DNA of 64,000 nucleotides. Origin: Desulforamulus hydrothermalis Lam5 = DSM 18033 (GTDB lineage Bacteria; Bacillota; Desulfotomaculia; Desulfotomaculales; Desulfotomaculaceae). The translations under genes were made by a program, and so were the position numbers. Below the pieces are notes generated by a model that worked only from the letters and a program-made list of their open reading frames with translations, had not been told where the DNA came from and searched no databases. The DNA is taken from contig NZ_CAOS01000015.1 of NCBI RefSeq assembly GCF_000315365.1, forward strand, positions 49,887 through 113,886, in the 5' to 3' direction. Shown here piece by piece: positions 1 to 8,344 of this stretch (positions within the stretch are counted from its first letter, which is position 1; every line of letters starts with the position of its first letter).

Positions 1-36
1 CAGCCTTTCAATTATTTCCTGTAGGTGATGGTTACT

Positions 37-315
37 CTACATTTCCATCTCTGTTTGCAAATTCTCCAAGCGGTTTTGCAGTTCAACTATGCGGCGATTT
101 TGTTTTAATAAATTTTGTGCGTAACGGTAATTTTCTTTATGGAGTTTACGGTTTTCCTTTTCCAACCGGCTGACAAACATAGATTTATCCTTTTCAATCT
201 TTTCTATAAGGTTCATTAGCACTCGTCGGCTAAGCCTCAATTGTTCAACTTTTTCTTCCAGTTCCTGAATCCTTTTTTGCAGATACTGAAGATCCGCACT
301 GCTGTTCAAAACCAC
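37..315 (-). CDS. Small coiled-coil protein of unknown function
   Basis: The 92-residue product is not recognised. It is highly charged and rich in Leu, Glu, Lys, Arg and Gln, with heptad-like spacing from about residue 8 to the end, so a single long coiled coil is the clearest feature. There is no signal peptide or membrane segment. The start is a GTG at 315-313 with AAGGGGTGG just upstream on the minus strand. It lies 59 nt downstream of the aminotransferase gene and is probably co-transcribed with it. The SD and start codon can pair with an upstream CCACCACC stretch (see findings). Coding status rests on the good RBS and coherent composition. Confidence 0.6.
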   Translation of the reverse strand: MVLNSSADLQYLQKRIQELEEKVEQLRLSRRVLMNLIEKIEKDKSMFVSRLEKENRKLHKENYRYAQNLLKQNRRIVELQNRLENLQTEMEM

Positions 316-374
316 ACCACCCCTTGCAAAGGCTCTTACCGTAGTATATGCTTGGTGGTGGTGTTGTAGACATT

Positions 375-1544
375 TTACTGATTAAACCGGAATAATGAAG
401 CAATTCGCTGGATTGCCTCCCGCAAATCTGCCTCCTTTTGCACCAGGGCAATGCGCACATAACCTTCCCCCTGAGCACCAAAAGCAACCCCGGGCACCAC
501 TAATACCCCGGTGGCTTCTAAAAATTCCAAACAGAAATCCCGGGAGGAGCGGTATCCTTTGGGAAGGGGTGCCCAGATAAACATGGAAGCCTGCGGTTTC
601 GTCACCTGCCAGCCCAGTTTAGCCAGCCCCTCAACAATTATATCACGTCTTCTTTGATAAACAGCCGCAGTTTCACGGACGCATGTTTGGTCGCCGGTTA
701 AGGCAGCAATACCGGCTTCCTGCACCGCTGCAAAAACACCGTAATCAATATTTGACTTAATGCGCTCAAGGGCCCGCAAAACATCCGCATTGCCCACCGC
801 AAAACCAATCCGGCAACCGGCCATATTATAGGTTTTGGATAAAGAGTAAAATTCTATACCTACCTCTTTGGCGCCCGGCACTTCCAAAAAGCTCATCGGC
901 TTATAACCGTCATAAGCCAGCTCGGCATAGGCCACATCATGACATACCACTATGTCGTAGGCTTTGGCAAAAGCCACAACTTCTCGAAAGAAATCGGCAT
1001 CGGCACAGGCAGCCACCGGATTATTGGGGTAATTAAGCGTCATCATGCGGGCCCGTCCGGCCACTGAGGGTGGAATCTCGGTTAAATCCGGCAGAAACCG
1101 GTTCTTGGCCAATAAAGGCATGGGATATAATTCACCCTCCGCCAGTAAAATAGAGGCTGCATAGATGGGGTACCCAGGATCCGGCACTAAAGCAACATCG
1201 CCCGGATTAATTAAGGCCAGGGCCAGATGGGCCAGACCGTCTTGCGAACCCATTAAAGTCAGTACCTCGGTGGCCGGGTCCAGCTCTACGTTAAACCGCT
1301 GCTTGTACCAACCGGCCAGGGCCTGATGCAGTTCTCTTTTGCCGCTTATCGGATAGGCATAATTGCGGGGATTTTCCACTCCCTTACGCAACGCCTCAAC
1401 AATATGGCGGGCAGGAGGTAAATCGGGACTGCCTACGCTTAAATCAATAACTTTAATTCCGGTAGCTTCTTTCTTAGCCTTAGCTCTGGCCAGTTCCGCA
1501 AAAATACCGGGCGCCAAAGCGTCCATCCGGCGTGCCAGCTTCAT
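375..1544 (-). CDS. Class I/II PLP aminotransferase, LL-diaminopimelate aminotransferase-like
   Basis: This 389-residue fold-type I aminotransferase transfers an amino group using pyridoxal phosphate. Visible family motifs are GSQDGLAHLAL (about residue 99, cofactor phosphate side), NYPNNPVAA (about 171), and SLSKTYNMAGCRIGF with the Schiff-base lysine near residue 237. An Arg in the C-terminal GYVRIAL would bind substrate carboxylate. The length is normal for the family. The window carries dapA, asd, dapG and dapB but no succinylase or acetylase dap genes, so an LL-diaminopimelate aminotransferase role is an attractive inference. Alanine or aspartate transaminases have the same motifs, so substrate is uncertain. 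It is 42 nt downstream of the PHP gene and probably in one transcript with it. The start is ATG at 1544. Confidence 0.85.
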   Translation of the reverse strand: MKLARRMDALAPGIFAELARAKAKKEATGIKVIDLSVGSPDLPPARHIVEALRKGVENPRNYAYPISGKRELHQALAGWYKQRFNVELDPATEVLTLMGSQDGLAHLALALINPGDVALVPDPGYPIYAASILLAEGELYPMPLLAKNRFLPDLTEIPPSVAGRARMMTLNYPNNPVAACADADFFREVVAFAKAYDIVVCHDVAYAELAYDGYKPMSFLEVPGAKEVGIEFYSLSKTYNMAGCRIGFAVGNADVLRALERIKSNIDYGVFAAVQEAGIAALTGDQTCVRETAAVYQRRRDIIVEGLAKLGWQVTKPQASMFIWAPLPKGYRSSRDFCLEFLEATGVLVVPGVAFGAQGEGYVRIALVQKEADLREAIQRIASLFRFNQ

Positions 1545-1586
1545 TGTTGCTCAACTCCATCCTGTCTTACTGTTGAAAGCACGGGA

Positions 1587-2420
1587 CTAATTTTTCCCGG
1601 CTGCTGCTTTTAATAATTGTACCGTCCGGTAGGGTGCCACAGCAGCCCCAAGCACGTTGCAAGTGTCATGCACGGCACCGTGATAGTCCGAACCTCCGGT
1701 GGCAATCAAACCTAATTTTTGGGTCAGACGGTAATAATGCTCTACCATTAAAGGATTGTGTTTGCAGTGCCATACTTCCAATCCCTTAAGGCCGGCTTCC
1801 ATTAGATCGGGTAAATAAGGGTCCAGTTTGACCAGCCCGGGATGAGCCAACACCGGCACCCCGCCTGCCCGGATGATTAATTGAATGGCCTCGGCAGGTG
1901 ACAGTTTTTCCCTTGGGATAAAGGCCGGTTTACCGGCTCCCAGGTAATTGTTAAAAGCCTCCTGCAGAGAAGCAACATATCCTTTTTCCAGCATCGCCCG
2001 GGCTATATGTGGCCGACCCACTGAGCCCCCCTCAGACAATTCTTTCACTCGGTCAAAATCAATATTTATACCTAATTGTTTTAACTTTTTCACCATTTTC
2101 CTGGCCCTGGTTAATCGTTCACCCCTAAATTCCGCCAGCTTGCTAATAAATTCATCGTTTTGGGGATCAATTAAATAGCCCAGGACATGGATTTCTTGCC
2201 CTTCAAAATAGGTATTGACTTCTACCCCGGATAAAACTTCTAAATTAAAATCAGCAGCCGCCTGTTGTGCTGCCCGAACACCGGCCAGGGAATCGTGATC
2301 AGCCAGGGCAATGGCCCGGAGACCTAACCTGACAGCCTTTTCTACCACTTCGCCGGGAGTATCCGAACCGTCTGAAGCAGTGGTGTGAATATGTAAATCA
2401 ACACACAAAATAATCACCAC
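1587..2420 (-). CDS. PHP-domain metal-dependent phosphoesterase (nucleoside 3',5'-bisphosphate phosphatase/RNase AM type)
   Basis: The protein (up to 277 residues) has the complete PHP metal-binding set: DLHIHTTASDG at the N-terminus, ADHDS near residue 41, a Glu in SGVEVNTYF, HVLGY, VLAHPG near residue 192, and GGSDYHG near residue 242. This pattern and length match the family that contains E. coli YciV (RNase AM), which removes phosphate from nucleoside 3',5'-bisphosphates or trims short RNA 5' ends. A cytosolic nucleotide-recycling role is inferred from that family. The start is ambiguous: a GTG at 2420 overlaps the weak SD-like AGTGGTG, and a TTG at 2408 has better spacing from it. Neighbours are a dipeptidase upstream and an aminotransferase downstream. 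Confidence 0.8.
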   Translation of the reverse strand: MVIILCVDLHIHTTASDGSDTPGEVVEKAVRLGLRAIALADHDSLAGVRAAQQAAADFNLEVLSGVEVNTYFEGQEIHVLGYLIDPQNDEFISKLAEFRGERLTRARKMVKKLKQLGINIDFDRVKELSEGGSVGRPHIARAMLEKGYVASLQEAFNNYLGAGKPAFIPREKLSPAEAIQLIIRAGGVPVLAHPGLVKLDPYLPDLMEAGLKGLEVWHCKHNPLMVEHYYRLTQKLGLIATGGSDYHGAVHDTCNVLGAAVAPYRTVQLLKAAAGKN

Positions 2421-2509
2421 TTTTTTATTCCCAGTATTCCCATGTCGGAAGCTAACCCATTCTATAATTGTTTCTAGTTAGGATGCAAATTTCCTCTAAG
2501 GAAAAACAA

Positions 2510-3451
2510 TTAACCGCAAACTTCTTTAAACAGACGCAGCCAGTTATTGCCAAGTATTTTTTCAATATCACCTGTATGATAGCCTCTTGCTGACAAACCC
2601 CTGACTAGATTGGGAACCGCCACGCCGGCATCGTGCAACCCTGCCGCGGTAGTAACAATGCCGTCAAAATCAGAGCCCAGTCCAATGCTGGAGATGCCGC
2701 CGACTTTATACAGATGATCAATATGATCTAAAAGTTTGTGCAAGGACGGCTGCCGGCTATCAATAAATTGCGGCACATAAGTAACCCCGATAACACCTCC
2801 CCGATCGGCAATAGCTTTAATTTGCCGGTCTGTAAGATTACGAGGATGATCACAAAGCTGACGACAGTTGGAATGAGTTGCCGCCACAGGAATCTTAACT
2901 TCCGCCAAAACATCCCAAAAGCCTGGCTCAGCCAGGTGAGATACATCAATAATCATTCCCAGTTGAGCCATCCGCTGCACTACCTGCCGGCCCAATTGAG
3001 TTAGCCCGGTGGCTGCTGCCCCCATACCAACGCCGTCTGCCAGCTCGTTACGGCCGTTCCAGGTTAAAGTTAACCCCCTGACGCCCAGGCGATAATAAAG
3101 ATCAAGTTGTTTAACCCGGCCGTTAAGGGCTTCCCCGCCTTCTATGGTAAGCACCGCTGCTATCTTATTTTTCTGCATGGCATTTTCTATATCTGCATAA
3201 CAAGTAACATGTTCGATTAAGTCATGATTAAATTTAATTTCTTTTTGAAACAGATTAATCAATTCATTTGTATAATCAACCGGATCAGTAAGATTGTCCG
3301 GCCCCACAAAGATTGCAAAAAATTGGACATCCACACCTCCCTTGCGTAAGCGAGGCAGGTCCAGATGGCCCTGTGCGGACAACCTTCCCAAGCTCCTGTT
3401 TTGCTGGGCCAGCACAGTCAAAGTATCGCAATGTGCATCCACCACCGGCAA
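2510..3451 (-). CDS. Membrane dipeptidase (renal dipeptidase family, peptidase M19)
   Basis: This zinc dipeptidase (about 313 residues) has the M19 signatures in order: DAHCDTL (His and Asp ligands) near the N-terminus, TIEGGEAL (bridging Glu), DVSHLAEPGFWDV (His), ATHSNCRQLCDHPRNL (His and substrate Arg region) and GLGSDFDG (Asp). The family cleaves L-X dipeptides, including those with a D-residue, and often acts on cell-wall-derived peptides. No signal peptide is seen, so it is probably cytosolic here. The longest frame starts at a GTG at 3463, but that GTG lies inside the SD AAAGGTGG. A TTG at 3451, 8 nt after the SD, puts the HxD motif at the usual distance and is preferred. Confidence 0.85.
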   Translation of the reverse strand: MPVVDAHCDTLTVLAQQNRSLGRLSAQGHLDLPRLRKGGVDVQFFAIFVGPDNLTDPVDYTNELINLFQKEIKFNHDLIEHVTCYADIENAMQKNKIAAVLTIEGGEALNGRVKQLDLYYRLGVRGLTLTWNGRNELADGVGMGAAATGLTQLGRQVVQRMAQLGMIIDVSHLAEPGFWDVLAEVKIPVAATHSNCRQLCDHPRNLTDRQIKAIADRGGVIGVTYVPQFIDSRQPSLHKLLDHIDHLYKVGGISSIGLGSDFDGIVTTAAGLHDAGVAVPNLVRGLSARGYHTGDIEKILGNNWLRLFKEVCG

Positions 3452-3490
3452 AGGGCAGCCCACCTTTCACTGTATACAAAATAAGCAAGA

Positions 3491-3517
3491 AACCTGTTTG
3501 CCGCCGGCAAACAGGTT
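3491..3517 (-). terminator. Intrinsic terminator after spoVS
   Basis: A perfect 13-bp inverted repeat (AACCTGTTTGCCG, its complement, one base between) starts 23 nt past the spoVS stop. On the minus strand it is followed by TTCTTGCTTATTTTG, a moderately U-rich tail. Confidence 0.75.
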
Positions 3518-3539
3518 GTACCAATTGACTGGTGAAGAT

Positions 3540-3800
3540 TTATCTGGGTTCTACAATTAGCTTAATGGCAGTTCTTTCATCTCCGTCAATAATTACATCA
3601 GTAAAGGCAGGGATACAAATTAAGTCAACTCCACTGGGGGCCACAAAACCTCTGGCAATTGCAATAGCTTTTACCGCCTGGTTTAATGCACCGGCTCCAA
3701 TGGCCTGCATTTCCGCGCAACCGCGCTCCCTCAGGACACCGGCCAGCGCCCCGGCTACAGAATTTGGATTGGACTTTGCTGAAACTTTTAACACTTCCAT
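3540..3800 (-). CDS. spoVS: Stage V sporulation protein S
   Basis: The 86-residue product MEVLKVSAKSNPNSVAGALAG... is almost textbook SpoVS, a small, very conserved Alba-like protein that affects septation and coat/cortex steps in Bacillus sporulation and is widespread in endospore formers. The frame stays open upstream, but the true start is ATG at 3800, preceded by AAGGAGGGTATCAGC; the 13 extra residues of the longer frame have no SD. It is transcribed from an apparent sigma-H promoter (separate entry) and ends at a terminator, so it can be monocistronic. It follows ymdB, the same order as in Bacillus subtilis. Confidence 0.96.
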   Translation of the reverse strand: MEVLKVSAKSNPNSVAGALAGVLRERGCAEMQAIGAGALNQAVKAIAIARGFVAPSGVDLICIPAFTDVIIDGDERTAIKLIVEPR

Positions 3801-3854
3801 GCTGATACCCTCCTTAGTTTGTTTGGCGATTGCTCTCATCCCTGTATTGATTTT

Positions 3855-3881
3855 ATTCTGCAGACTCCTAAAAATTCCTCC
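3855..3881 (-). promoter_or_regulatory. Sigma-H-type promoter of spoVS
   Basis: On the minus strand the -35 is GGAGGAATT (3881-3873) and the -10 is GCAGAAT (3861-3855), with an 11-bp spacer. Both match the Bacillus sigma-H consensus (RnAGGAwWW, 11-12 bp, RnnGAAT) at every position. The expected start of transcription is near 3848, about 48 nt before the spoVS ATG. Bacillus spoVS is known to be sigma-H controlled. Confidence 0.75.
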
Positions 3882-3927
3882 TATTGTAAGAAATTTATAA
3901 ATTTTATGGGGAGGGTATGCCTAAAAT

Positions 3928-4707
3928 TTACTCTAATTCAAATATGCGTTCTATTTTTAGGGCTGTGCCTGTGTTTGGATCAACATCAATAACCACAGCA
4001 TTAAACTGATATGCGCTGTCTGCCACCTCAAAGCGCCGGGGCATTTGTGTAATAAACTTGTCAATAACCAGGTTGGTACTTACACCGATAACTGAATCTC
4101 TGGGGCCGGTCATGCCAATATCAGTAATGTATGCGCTGCCTTTAGGCAAAATTCGCTCGTCCGCAGTCTGGACATGGGTATGGGTACCGCAGACGGCCGT
4201 CACACGTCCGTCCAGGTACCAGCCCATAGCCACTTTTTCTGAGGTAGCTTCCGCATGGAAATCTACAAAGATTAATTTGACTTTATCTTCAAGTTGTTTA
4301 AGAATATTGTCCACCGTACGGAAAGGACAGTCCAGTTCCTGCATATATATTCTGCCTGAAATATTAATAACGGCAATGGCATGACCTGTTTGGCTTTCAA
4401 AAATATTAAAACCTGCTCCCGGCGTACCAGGAGGATAATTGGCCGGTCGCAGGAGCCTTTTTTCTTTGTCAATATAAGTAATAATTTCTTTTTTATTCCA
4501 AACATGATTTCCCATGGTGAAAACATCTACTCCGGCGGCATATAACTGCCTGGCGATGTCCTTTGTAATGCCATGTCCGCCGGCGGCATTTTCCCCGTTG
4601 GCAATGACAAAATCTATGTTTTGTTCCTGTCGTATAAAACTTAAATTATCCAACACAGCCTTTCTGCCCGGCCGTCCTACGATGTCTCCAATCATTAACA
4701 CACGCAA
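3928..4707 (-). CDS. ymdB: YmdB-family metallophosphoesterase (2',3'-cAMP phosphodiesterase)
   Basis: The 259-residue protein carries the calcineurin-like metal site of YmdB: GDIVGRPGRKAV (Asp8), NGENAAGG (Asn and Glu), MGNHVWNKKE (Asn-His), DFHAEATSEK (His) and CGTHTHVQTAD (His-x-His). Bacillus YmdB hydrolyses 2',3'-cyclic AMP and controls biofilm and motility decisions. The length is usual. The start is a TTG at 4707, 11 nt after GGGAGGC. It sits between an unknown 172-residue gene 17 nt upstream and spoVS downstream. The rny-ymdB-spoVS neighbourhood is conserved among endospore formers, which supports a link to RNA turnover and development. Confidence 0.93.
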   Translation of the reverse strand: MRVLMIGDIVGRPGRKAVLDNLSFIRQEQNIDFVIANGENAAGGHGITKDIARQLYAAGVDVFTMGNHVWNKKEIITYIDKEKRLLRPANYPPGTPGAGFNIFESQTGHAIAVINISGRIYMQELDCPFRTVDNILKQLEDKVKLIFVDFHAEATSEKVAMGWYLDGRVTAVCGTHTHVQTADERILPKGSAYITDIGMTGPRDSVIGVSTNLVIDKFITQMPRRFEVADSAYQFNAVVIDVDPNTGTALKIERIFELE

Positions 4708-4724
4708 TTTATCCGGAAGCCTCC

Positions 4725-5243
4725 CTACTTATTAAAAACCAGTACACGTCCTTCTTCTCTGAAGGCATATAGTCTTTTCGTTTCTGATTTTCTCTTAATA
4801 CTTTCCAACATATGTTCAATCAGTTCTTCTTGAACAAGCAAGTCTTCATCGTTTGGTCGGTCACTTTCTTCGGTTACCAGACTCTCCTGAACATAACCGC
4901 GGAACAGGTCCACCATGAGGGTGATTTCCCCCTGTACCAGTGTGTCCACATCTCTCTCAATTTCAATCATGGTAAGGGCATCTGATATTTCATAAGCCAG
5001 CTGAACAACCCGCGGCGACTTACCTTCCAGCACATGAAAAACCTCAATGCTGCTGATTATCTTTTCCTTTAACTGAACAATTTCATTTTCCTGCAATACC
5101 CCGGCATACATAAATGTAAATTTTAACAGGTTATGCTCCGGGTCAAAATTAATTCTGGCCACTTCGGGATACCTGATCAGGATGGAAATTAACAAGCTAA
5201 CACTGTTAGTTAAATCTTCCTTTCCTTTATAACGAAAATCCAA
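4725..5243 (-). CDS. Conserved-looking protein of unknown function between rny and ymdB
   Basis: The 172-residue product is not recognised. It is acidic (a run rich in Glu and Asp around residues 120-145), has no signal peptide or membrane segment, and looks like an alpha/beta cytosolic protein. The N-terminal part (about residues 10-115) alternates beta-like segments such as LLKFTFMYAGVL with helices; the C-terminal third is helical and charged. The start is a TTG at 5243 with AGGTGGTG upstream. It lies 17 nt before ymdB, so the two are almost certainly co-transcribed. A role near RNase Y or YmdB is possible from position alone. Confidence 0.75.
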   Translation of the reverse strand: MDFRYKGKEDLTNSVSLLISILIRYPEVARINFDPEHNLLKFTFMYAGVLQENEIVQLKEKIISSIEVFHVLEGKSPRVVQLAYEISDALTMIEIERDVDTLVQGEITLMVDLFRGYVQESLVTEESDRPNDEDLLVQEELIEHMLESIKRKSETKRLYAFREEGRVLVFNK

Positions 5244-5367
5244 AAAAATTCACCACCTGTTTGTTCAATCCAAATAGTAATAATTCTTTGATCAAGATAA
5301 CATTCCTGCCGGTTATTATTTTTTGTCGAAAAAACTTTGTGCCAGTTTTGGCAGTAAGTGGCTTTAC

Positions 5368-5399
5368 AATAAAAACGACCCAGCAGGGCCGTTTTTATT
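5368..5399 (-). terminator. Intrinsic terminator after rny
   Basis: Minus-strand hairpin AATAAAAACG-GCCC/GGGT-CGTTTTTATT with the U-run built into the 3' arm, beginning 9 nt after the rny stop. Confidence 0.75.
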
Positions 5400-5407
5400 G
5401 CAGATCA

Positions 5408-6949
5408 CTATTTAGCATATTCTACATGTCTGGTTTCCCTTATAATAACTACTTTAATTTGCCCGGGATAATCCAGTTCATTTTCAATCTTCTTGGCAAT
5501 ATCCCTTACCAGACGAACGGCTGCCAGATCGTCTATCTTTTCCGGCTTAACCATGATGCGAATTTCTCGCCCCGCTTGAATGGCAAAGGACTTATCCACA
5601 CCGTCAAATTCCCCGGCTATTTCTTCCAGCTTTTGCAGTCGTTTTATATATGATTCCAGGGTTTCCCTTCTGGCTCCGGGACGGGCGGCAGATATAGCAT
5701 CGGCAGCTTGTACCAGTACAGCTTCAATAGTTTTAGGTTCTTCATCGCCGTGGTGGGCTGCAATGGCGTGAATGACTTCCGGACTTTCCTTATACTTTTG
5801 ACATAAATTTACACCAATAGCCACGTGAGGCCCTTCTACCTCATGATCCACTGCTTTGCCAATGTCGTGCAGCAAACCTGCACGCTTGGCCAGTTTCACA
5901 TCTATTCCCAGCTCGGCCGCCATCAGACCGGCCAGGTGGCAAACCTCAACGGAGTGCTTTAAAACATTTTGTCCATAACTGGTACGGAACTTTAATCTTC
6001 CCAGAAGTTTTACCAACTCGGGATGCAGTCCGTGTACACCTGTTTCAAAGGTTGCTTGTTCTCCGGCTTCCCGAATTTGTACTTCCACTTCTTTCTGGGC
6101 CTTTTCGACCATTTCTTCAATTCTGGCCGGGTGTATACGCCCGTCGGAAATCAACCTTTCCAGCGCTAAGCGGGCCACTTCCCTGCGAATGGGATCAAAC
6201 CCGGACAAAATAACAGCCTCAGGTGTATCATCAATGATTAAGTCGATACCGGTTAAGGTTTCAAAGGCTCTGATATTGCGACCTTCTCTGCCGATAATGC
6301 GACCTTTCATTTCGTCGTTAGGCAAAGGAATGACAGCCACCGTAGCTTCTGCTACATGATCAGCCGCACACCTTTGAATGGCTGAAGATATAATATCGCG
6401 AGCTCGTTTTTCAGCCTCCTCTTTGGCTCTGTTTTCGTATTCTTTAATCATAAGAGCCATATCGTGTTGAAGATCTTTTTCAATATCATTCAGCAAAATT
6501 TGACGTGCTTCTTCTGAAGAAAGCCCGGAAATCCTCTCCAGTTCAGCCATTTGGCGTTGCAAAATATGATTGAGTTCAGCTTTACTGTTCTCAATTTCAA
6601 CCTCTTTCCGACTAAGGGATTCTTCTTTCTTTTCAATAGAATCCATTTTACGGTCCAAGGTTTCTTCTTTCTGAAGAAGCCTTCTTTCCAATCGCTGCAA
6701 CTCATTTCTGCGGTCGCGAATCTCTTTTTCCATTTCGTTGCGCAGCTTGAGAACTTCTTCTTTAGCCATAACTATGGCTTCACGCTTTTTGCCTTCAGCA
6801 TCCTTTTCAGCTTCTTCTAAAATCTTTTTTGCCTGTACTTCAGCCGAGGCAATTTTCCCTTCGGCAATATTTTTCCGAATAAAGTACCCCGCTGCCAGGC
6901 TGCCTAAAGCAGTAACCAACATTACTAAAATCATTTGCATCGGCTCCAT
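5408..6949 (-). CDS. rny: Ribonuclease Y
   Basis: This 513-residue endoribonuclease starts mRNA decay at the membrane. One N-terminal membrane helix (about residues 5-25) is followed by a long charged coiled coil to about residue 200, a KH RNA-binding domain ([19 protein letters not shown]) and an HD domain with HSVEVC and [15 protein letters not shown]. Length and domain order are typical. The frame opens at a GTG (6958) that lies inside the SD; ATG at 6949, six bases after GGGAGGTG, is the likely start. It lies downstream of recA and a putative non-coding RNA whose terminator ends about 55 nt before it, so it probably needs its own promoter or read-through. Confidence 0.96.
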   Translation of the reverse strand: MEPMQMILVMLVTALGSLAAGYFIRKNIAEGKIASAEVQAKKILEEAEKDAEGKKREAIVMAKEEVLKLRNEMEKEIRDRRNELQRLERRLLQKEETLDRKMDSIEKKEESLSRKEVEIENSKAELNHILQRQMAELERISGLSSEEARQILLNDIEKDLQHDMALMIKEYENRAKEEAEKRARDIISSAIQRCAADHVAEATVAVIPLPNDEMKGRIIGREGRNIRAFETLTGIDLIIDDTPEAVILSGFDPIRREVARLALERLISDGRIHPARIEEMVEKAQKEVEVQIREAGEQATFETGVHGLHPELVKLLGRLKFRTSYGQNVLKHSVEVCHLAGLMAAELGIDVKLAKRAGLLHDIGKAVDHEVEGPHVAIGVNLCQKYKESPEVIHAIAAHHGDEEPKTIEAVLVQAADAISAARPGARRETLESYIKRLQKLEEIAGEFDGVDKSFAIQAGREIRIMVKPEKIDDLAAVRLVRDIAKKIENELDYPGQIKVVIIRETRHVEYAK

Positions 6950-7003
6950 AGTTTTCACCTCCCTGCCTATTAATTATCAAAGTTTTAATACAAACTTAAG
7001 CAA

Positions 7004-7199
7004 TAAAAAAACCGAGTAACACTCGGTAGAAAAAGAACAGATATCTGGAAATGTCCATATCACGGGCAAAAAACCATCTTAGGATATTGGAACACAACAA
7101 CAACGCCAAAAACCCTAACAGAACAAGGATTGTGCCTTAAGGATATTGGATTTTATATATATATAAACTGTTGCCAGATATCAAATTCTATTTTCTCCC
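7004..7199 (-). ncRNA. Candidate structured non-coding RNA with its own promoter and terminator (6S-like fold)
   Basis: No credible reading frame exists in this 324-nt gap between recA and rny. A near-consensus promoter predicts a minus-strand transcript from about 7199 to the terminator at 7011-7027. The two ends can pair over a long stem: AGAAAA and GAA near the 5' end with UUC and UUUUCU near the 3' end, then a perfect GAUAUCUGG/CCAGAUAUC. Inside, UCCAAUAUC can pair with GAUAUGGA, CUUAAGG with CCUAAG, and CACAA with UUGUG, giving a rod with internal bulges. Size and rod shape resemble 6S RNA, but its sequence was not recognised, and no SRP RNA, tmRNA or RNase P landmark is present. A long rny leader or processed recA 3' region are alternatives. 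Confidence 0.6.
7011..7027 (-). terminator. Intrinsic terminator of the putative ncRNA
   Basis: Minus-strand ACCGAGT-GTT-ACTCGGT hairpin followed directly by a run of U residues (7010-7005). Confidence 0.85.
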
Positions 7200-7206
7200 A
7201 ACGATA

Positions 7207-7235
7207 ATTGTACATCTTTTTATTATCACTGTCAA
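7207..7235 (-). promoter_or_regulatory. Sigma-A promoter of the putative ncRNA
   Basis: Minus-strand TTGACA (7235-7230), 17-bp spacer, TACAAT (7212-7207). This is one of the best sigma-A matches in the window. The predicted start is the G at 7199. Confidence 0.8.
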
Positions 7236-7242
7236 GTTTGTC

Positions 7243-7267
7243 TGCTACCCCCTGGCAACCCGGGGTA
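7243..7267 (-). terminator. Weak hairpin just after recA
   Basis: Minus-strand TACCCC/GGGGTA stem with a 10-nt loop begins within 10 nt of the recA stop. It lacks a clear U-run, so it may only stabilise the 3' end of the recA mRNA. Confidence 0.35.
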
Positions 7268-7273
7268 ATAAAC

Positions 7274-8320
7274 CTAACCCATATCTTCCTCAGTCAAGTC
7301 ATCCGTCGGCCCGTTGACGGTAGGCAACTCAGCACCACCCATGGCTAATTTTTCCCGTACTTTACGTTCAATTTCCTGCGCCAGTTCCGGTCTTTCCTTT
7401 AACAGTTCTTTAACATTTTCCCTGCCCTGACCCAATCGCTCGTCACCGTAAGAATACCAGGCACCGCTCTTGCTGATAATTTTTAAGTCAGTGGCTACAT
7501 CCAGCAGGCTGCCTTCTTTGGAAATGCCGGTACCGTACATAATGTCAAATTCTGCCTGTTTAAAGGGCGGAGCTACCTTGTTTTTCACTATTTTCACTCT
7601 GGTGCGGCTGCCAATAATATCTGTGCCTTGTTTGATGTTTTCATGTTTGCGAACTTCCATACGAACCGAAGCATAAAACTTTAAAGCCCTGCCCCCGGTG
7701 GTTACTTCCGGCGAACCGTAAACAATGCCTACCTTCTCCCGAATCTGGTTAATAAAAATAACGGTGGTTTTCGATTTGCTTACAATTCCTGTCAGCTTTC
7801 TTAAGGCCTGGGACATTAACCTGGCCTGCAATCCTACATGGGCATCTCCCATTTCTCCTTCAATTTCAGCTCGGGGCACCAGGGCTGCCACCGAGTCCAC
7901 CACCACCACATCAATGGCGCCGCTGCGAACCAGTGCTTCGCAAATTTCCAGGGCTTGTTCGCCGGTATCCGGTTGGGAAACCAACAAGTTCTCAATGTCA
8001 ACACCCAGGCGCCGGGCATAAACCGGATCCAGAGCATGTTCAGCGTCAATAAAAGCCGCCATGCCGTTATTCCTCTGGGCCTCAGCAATTACATGCAGTG
8101 CTACGGTGGTTTTACCGGAAGATTCCGGGCCATAGATTTCCACCACGCGGCCCCGGGGCAAGCCCCCCACTCCCAGGGCGATGTCCAGAGATAAGGCCCC
8201 GGTGGAAATGGCTTCTACATTGAGCTTAGTGGCGTCCCCCAGCTTCATGATAGATCCTTTGCCAAAGTGTTTTTCAATATGAGCCAAGGCCAGTTCAAGG
8301 GCTTTTTGTTTATCGGACAT
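7274..8320 (-). CDS. recA: Recombinase RecA
   Basis: This 348-residue DNA-dependent ATPase forms filaments on single-stranded DNA, drives strand exchange and triggers LexA self-cleavage. Walker A GPESSGKT is at about residues 64-71, Walker [11 protein letters not shown] follows, and loop L2 is around [12 protein letters not shown]. The acidic C-terminal tail ([10 protein letters not shown]) is normal. The frame is open to 8338, but ATG at 8320 has GGAAGGAG seven bases upstream and gives the usual [12 protein letters not shown] start. It is transcribed alone or nearly so, from a sigma-A promoter with a LexA box directly downstream. Confidence 0.98.
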   Translation of the reverse strand: MSDKQKALELALAHIEKHFGKGSIMKLGDATKLNVEAISTGALSLDIALGVGGLPRGRVVEIYGPESSGKTTVALHVIAEAQRNNGMAAFIDAEHALDPVYARRLGVDIENLLVSQPDTGEQALEICEALVRSGAIDVVVVDSVAALVPRAEIEGEMGDAHVGLQARLMSQALRKLTGIVSKSKTTVIFINQIREKVGIVYGSPEVTTGGRALKFYASVRMEVRKHENIKQGTDIIGSRTRVKIVKNKVAPPFKQAEFDIMYGTGISKEGSLLDVATDLKIISKSGAWYSYGDERLGQGRENVKELLKERPELAQEIERKVREKLAMGGAELPTVNGPTDDLTEEDMG

Positions 8321-8344
8321 AAAAAAACTCCTTCCCAAACCATT

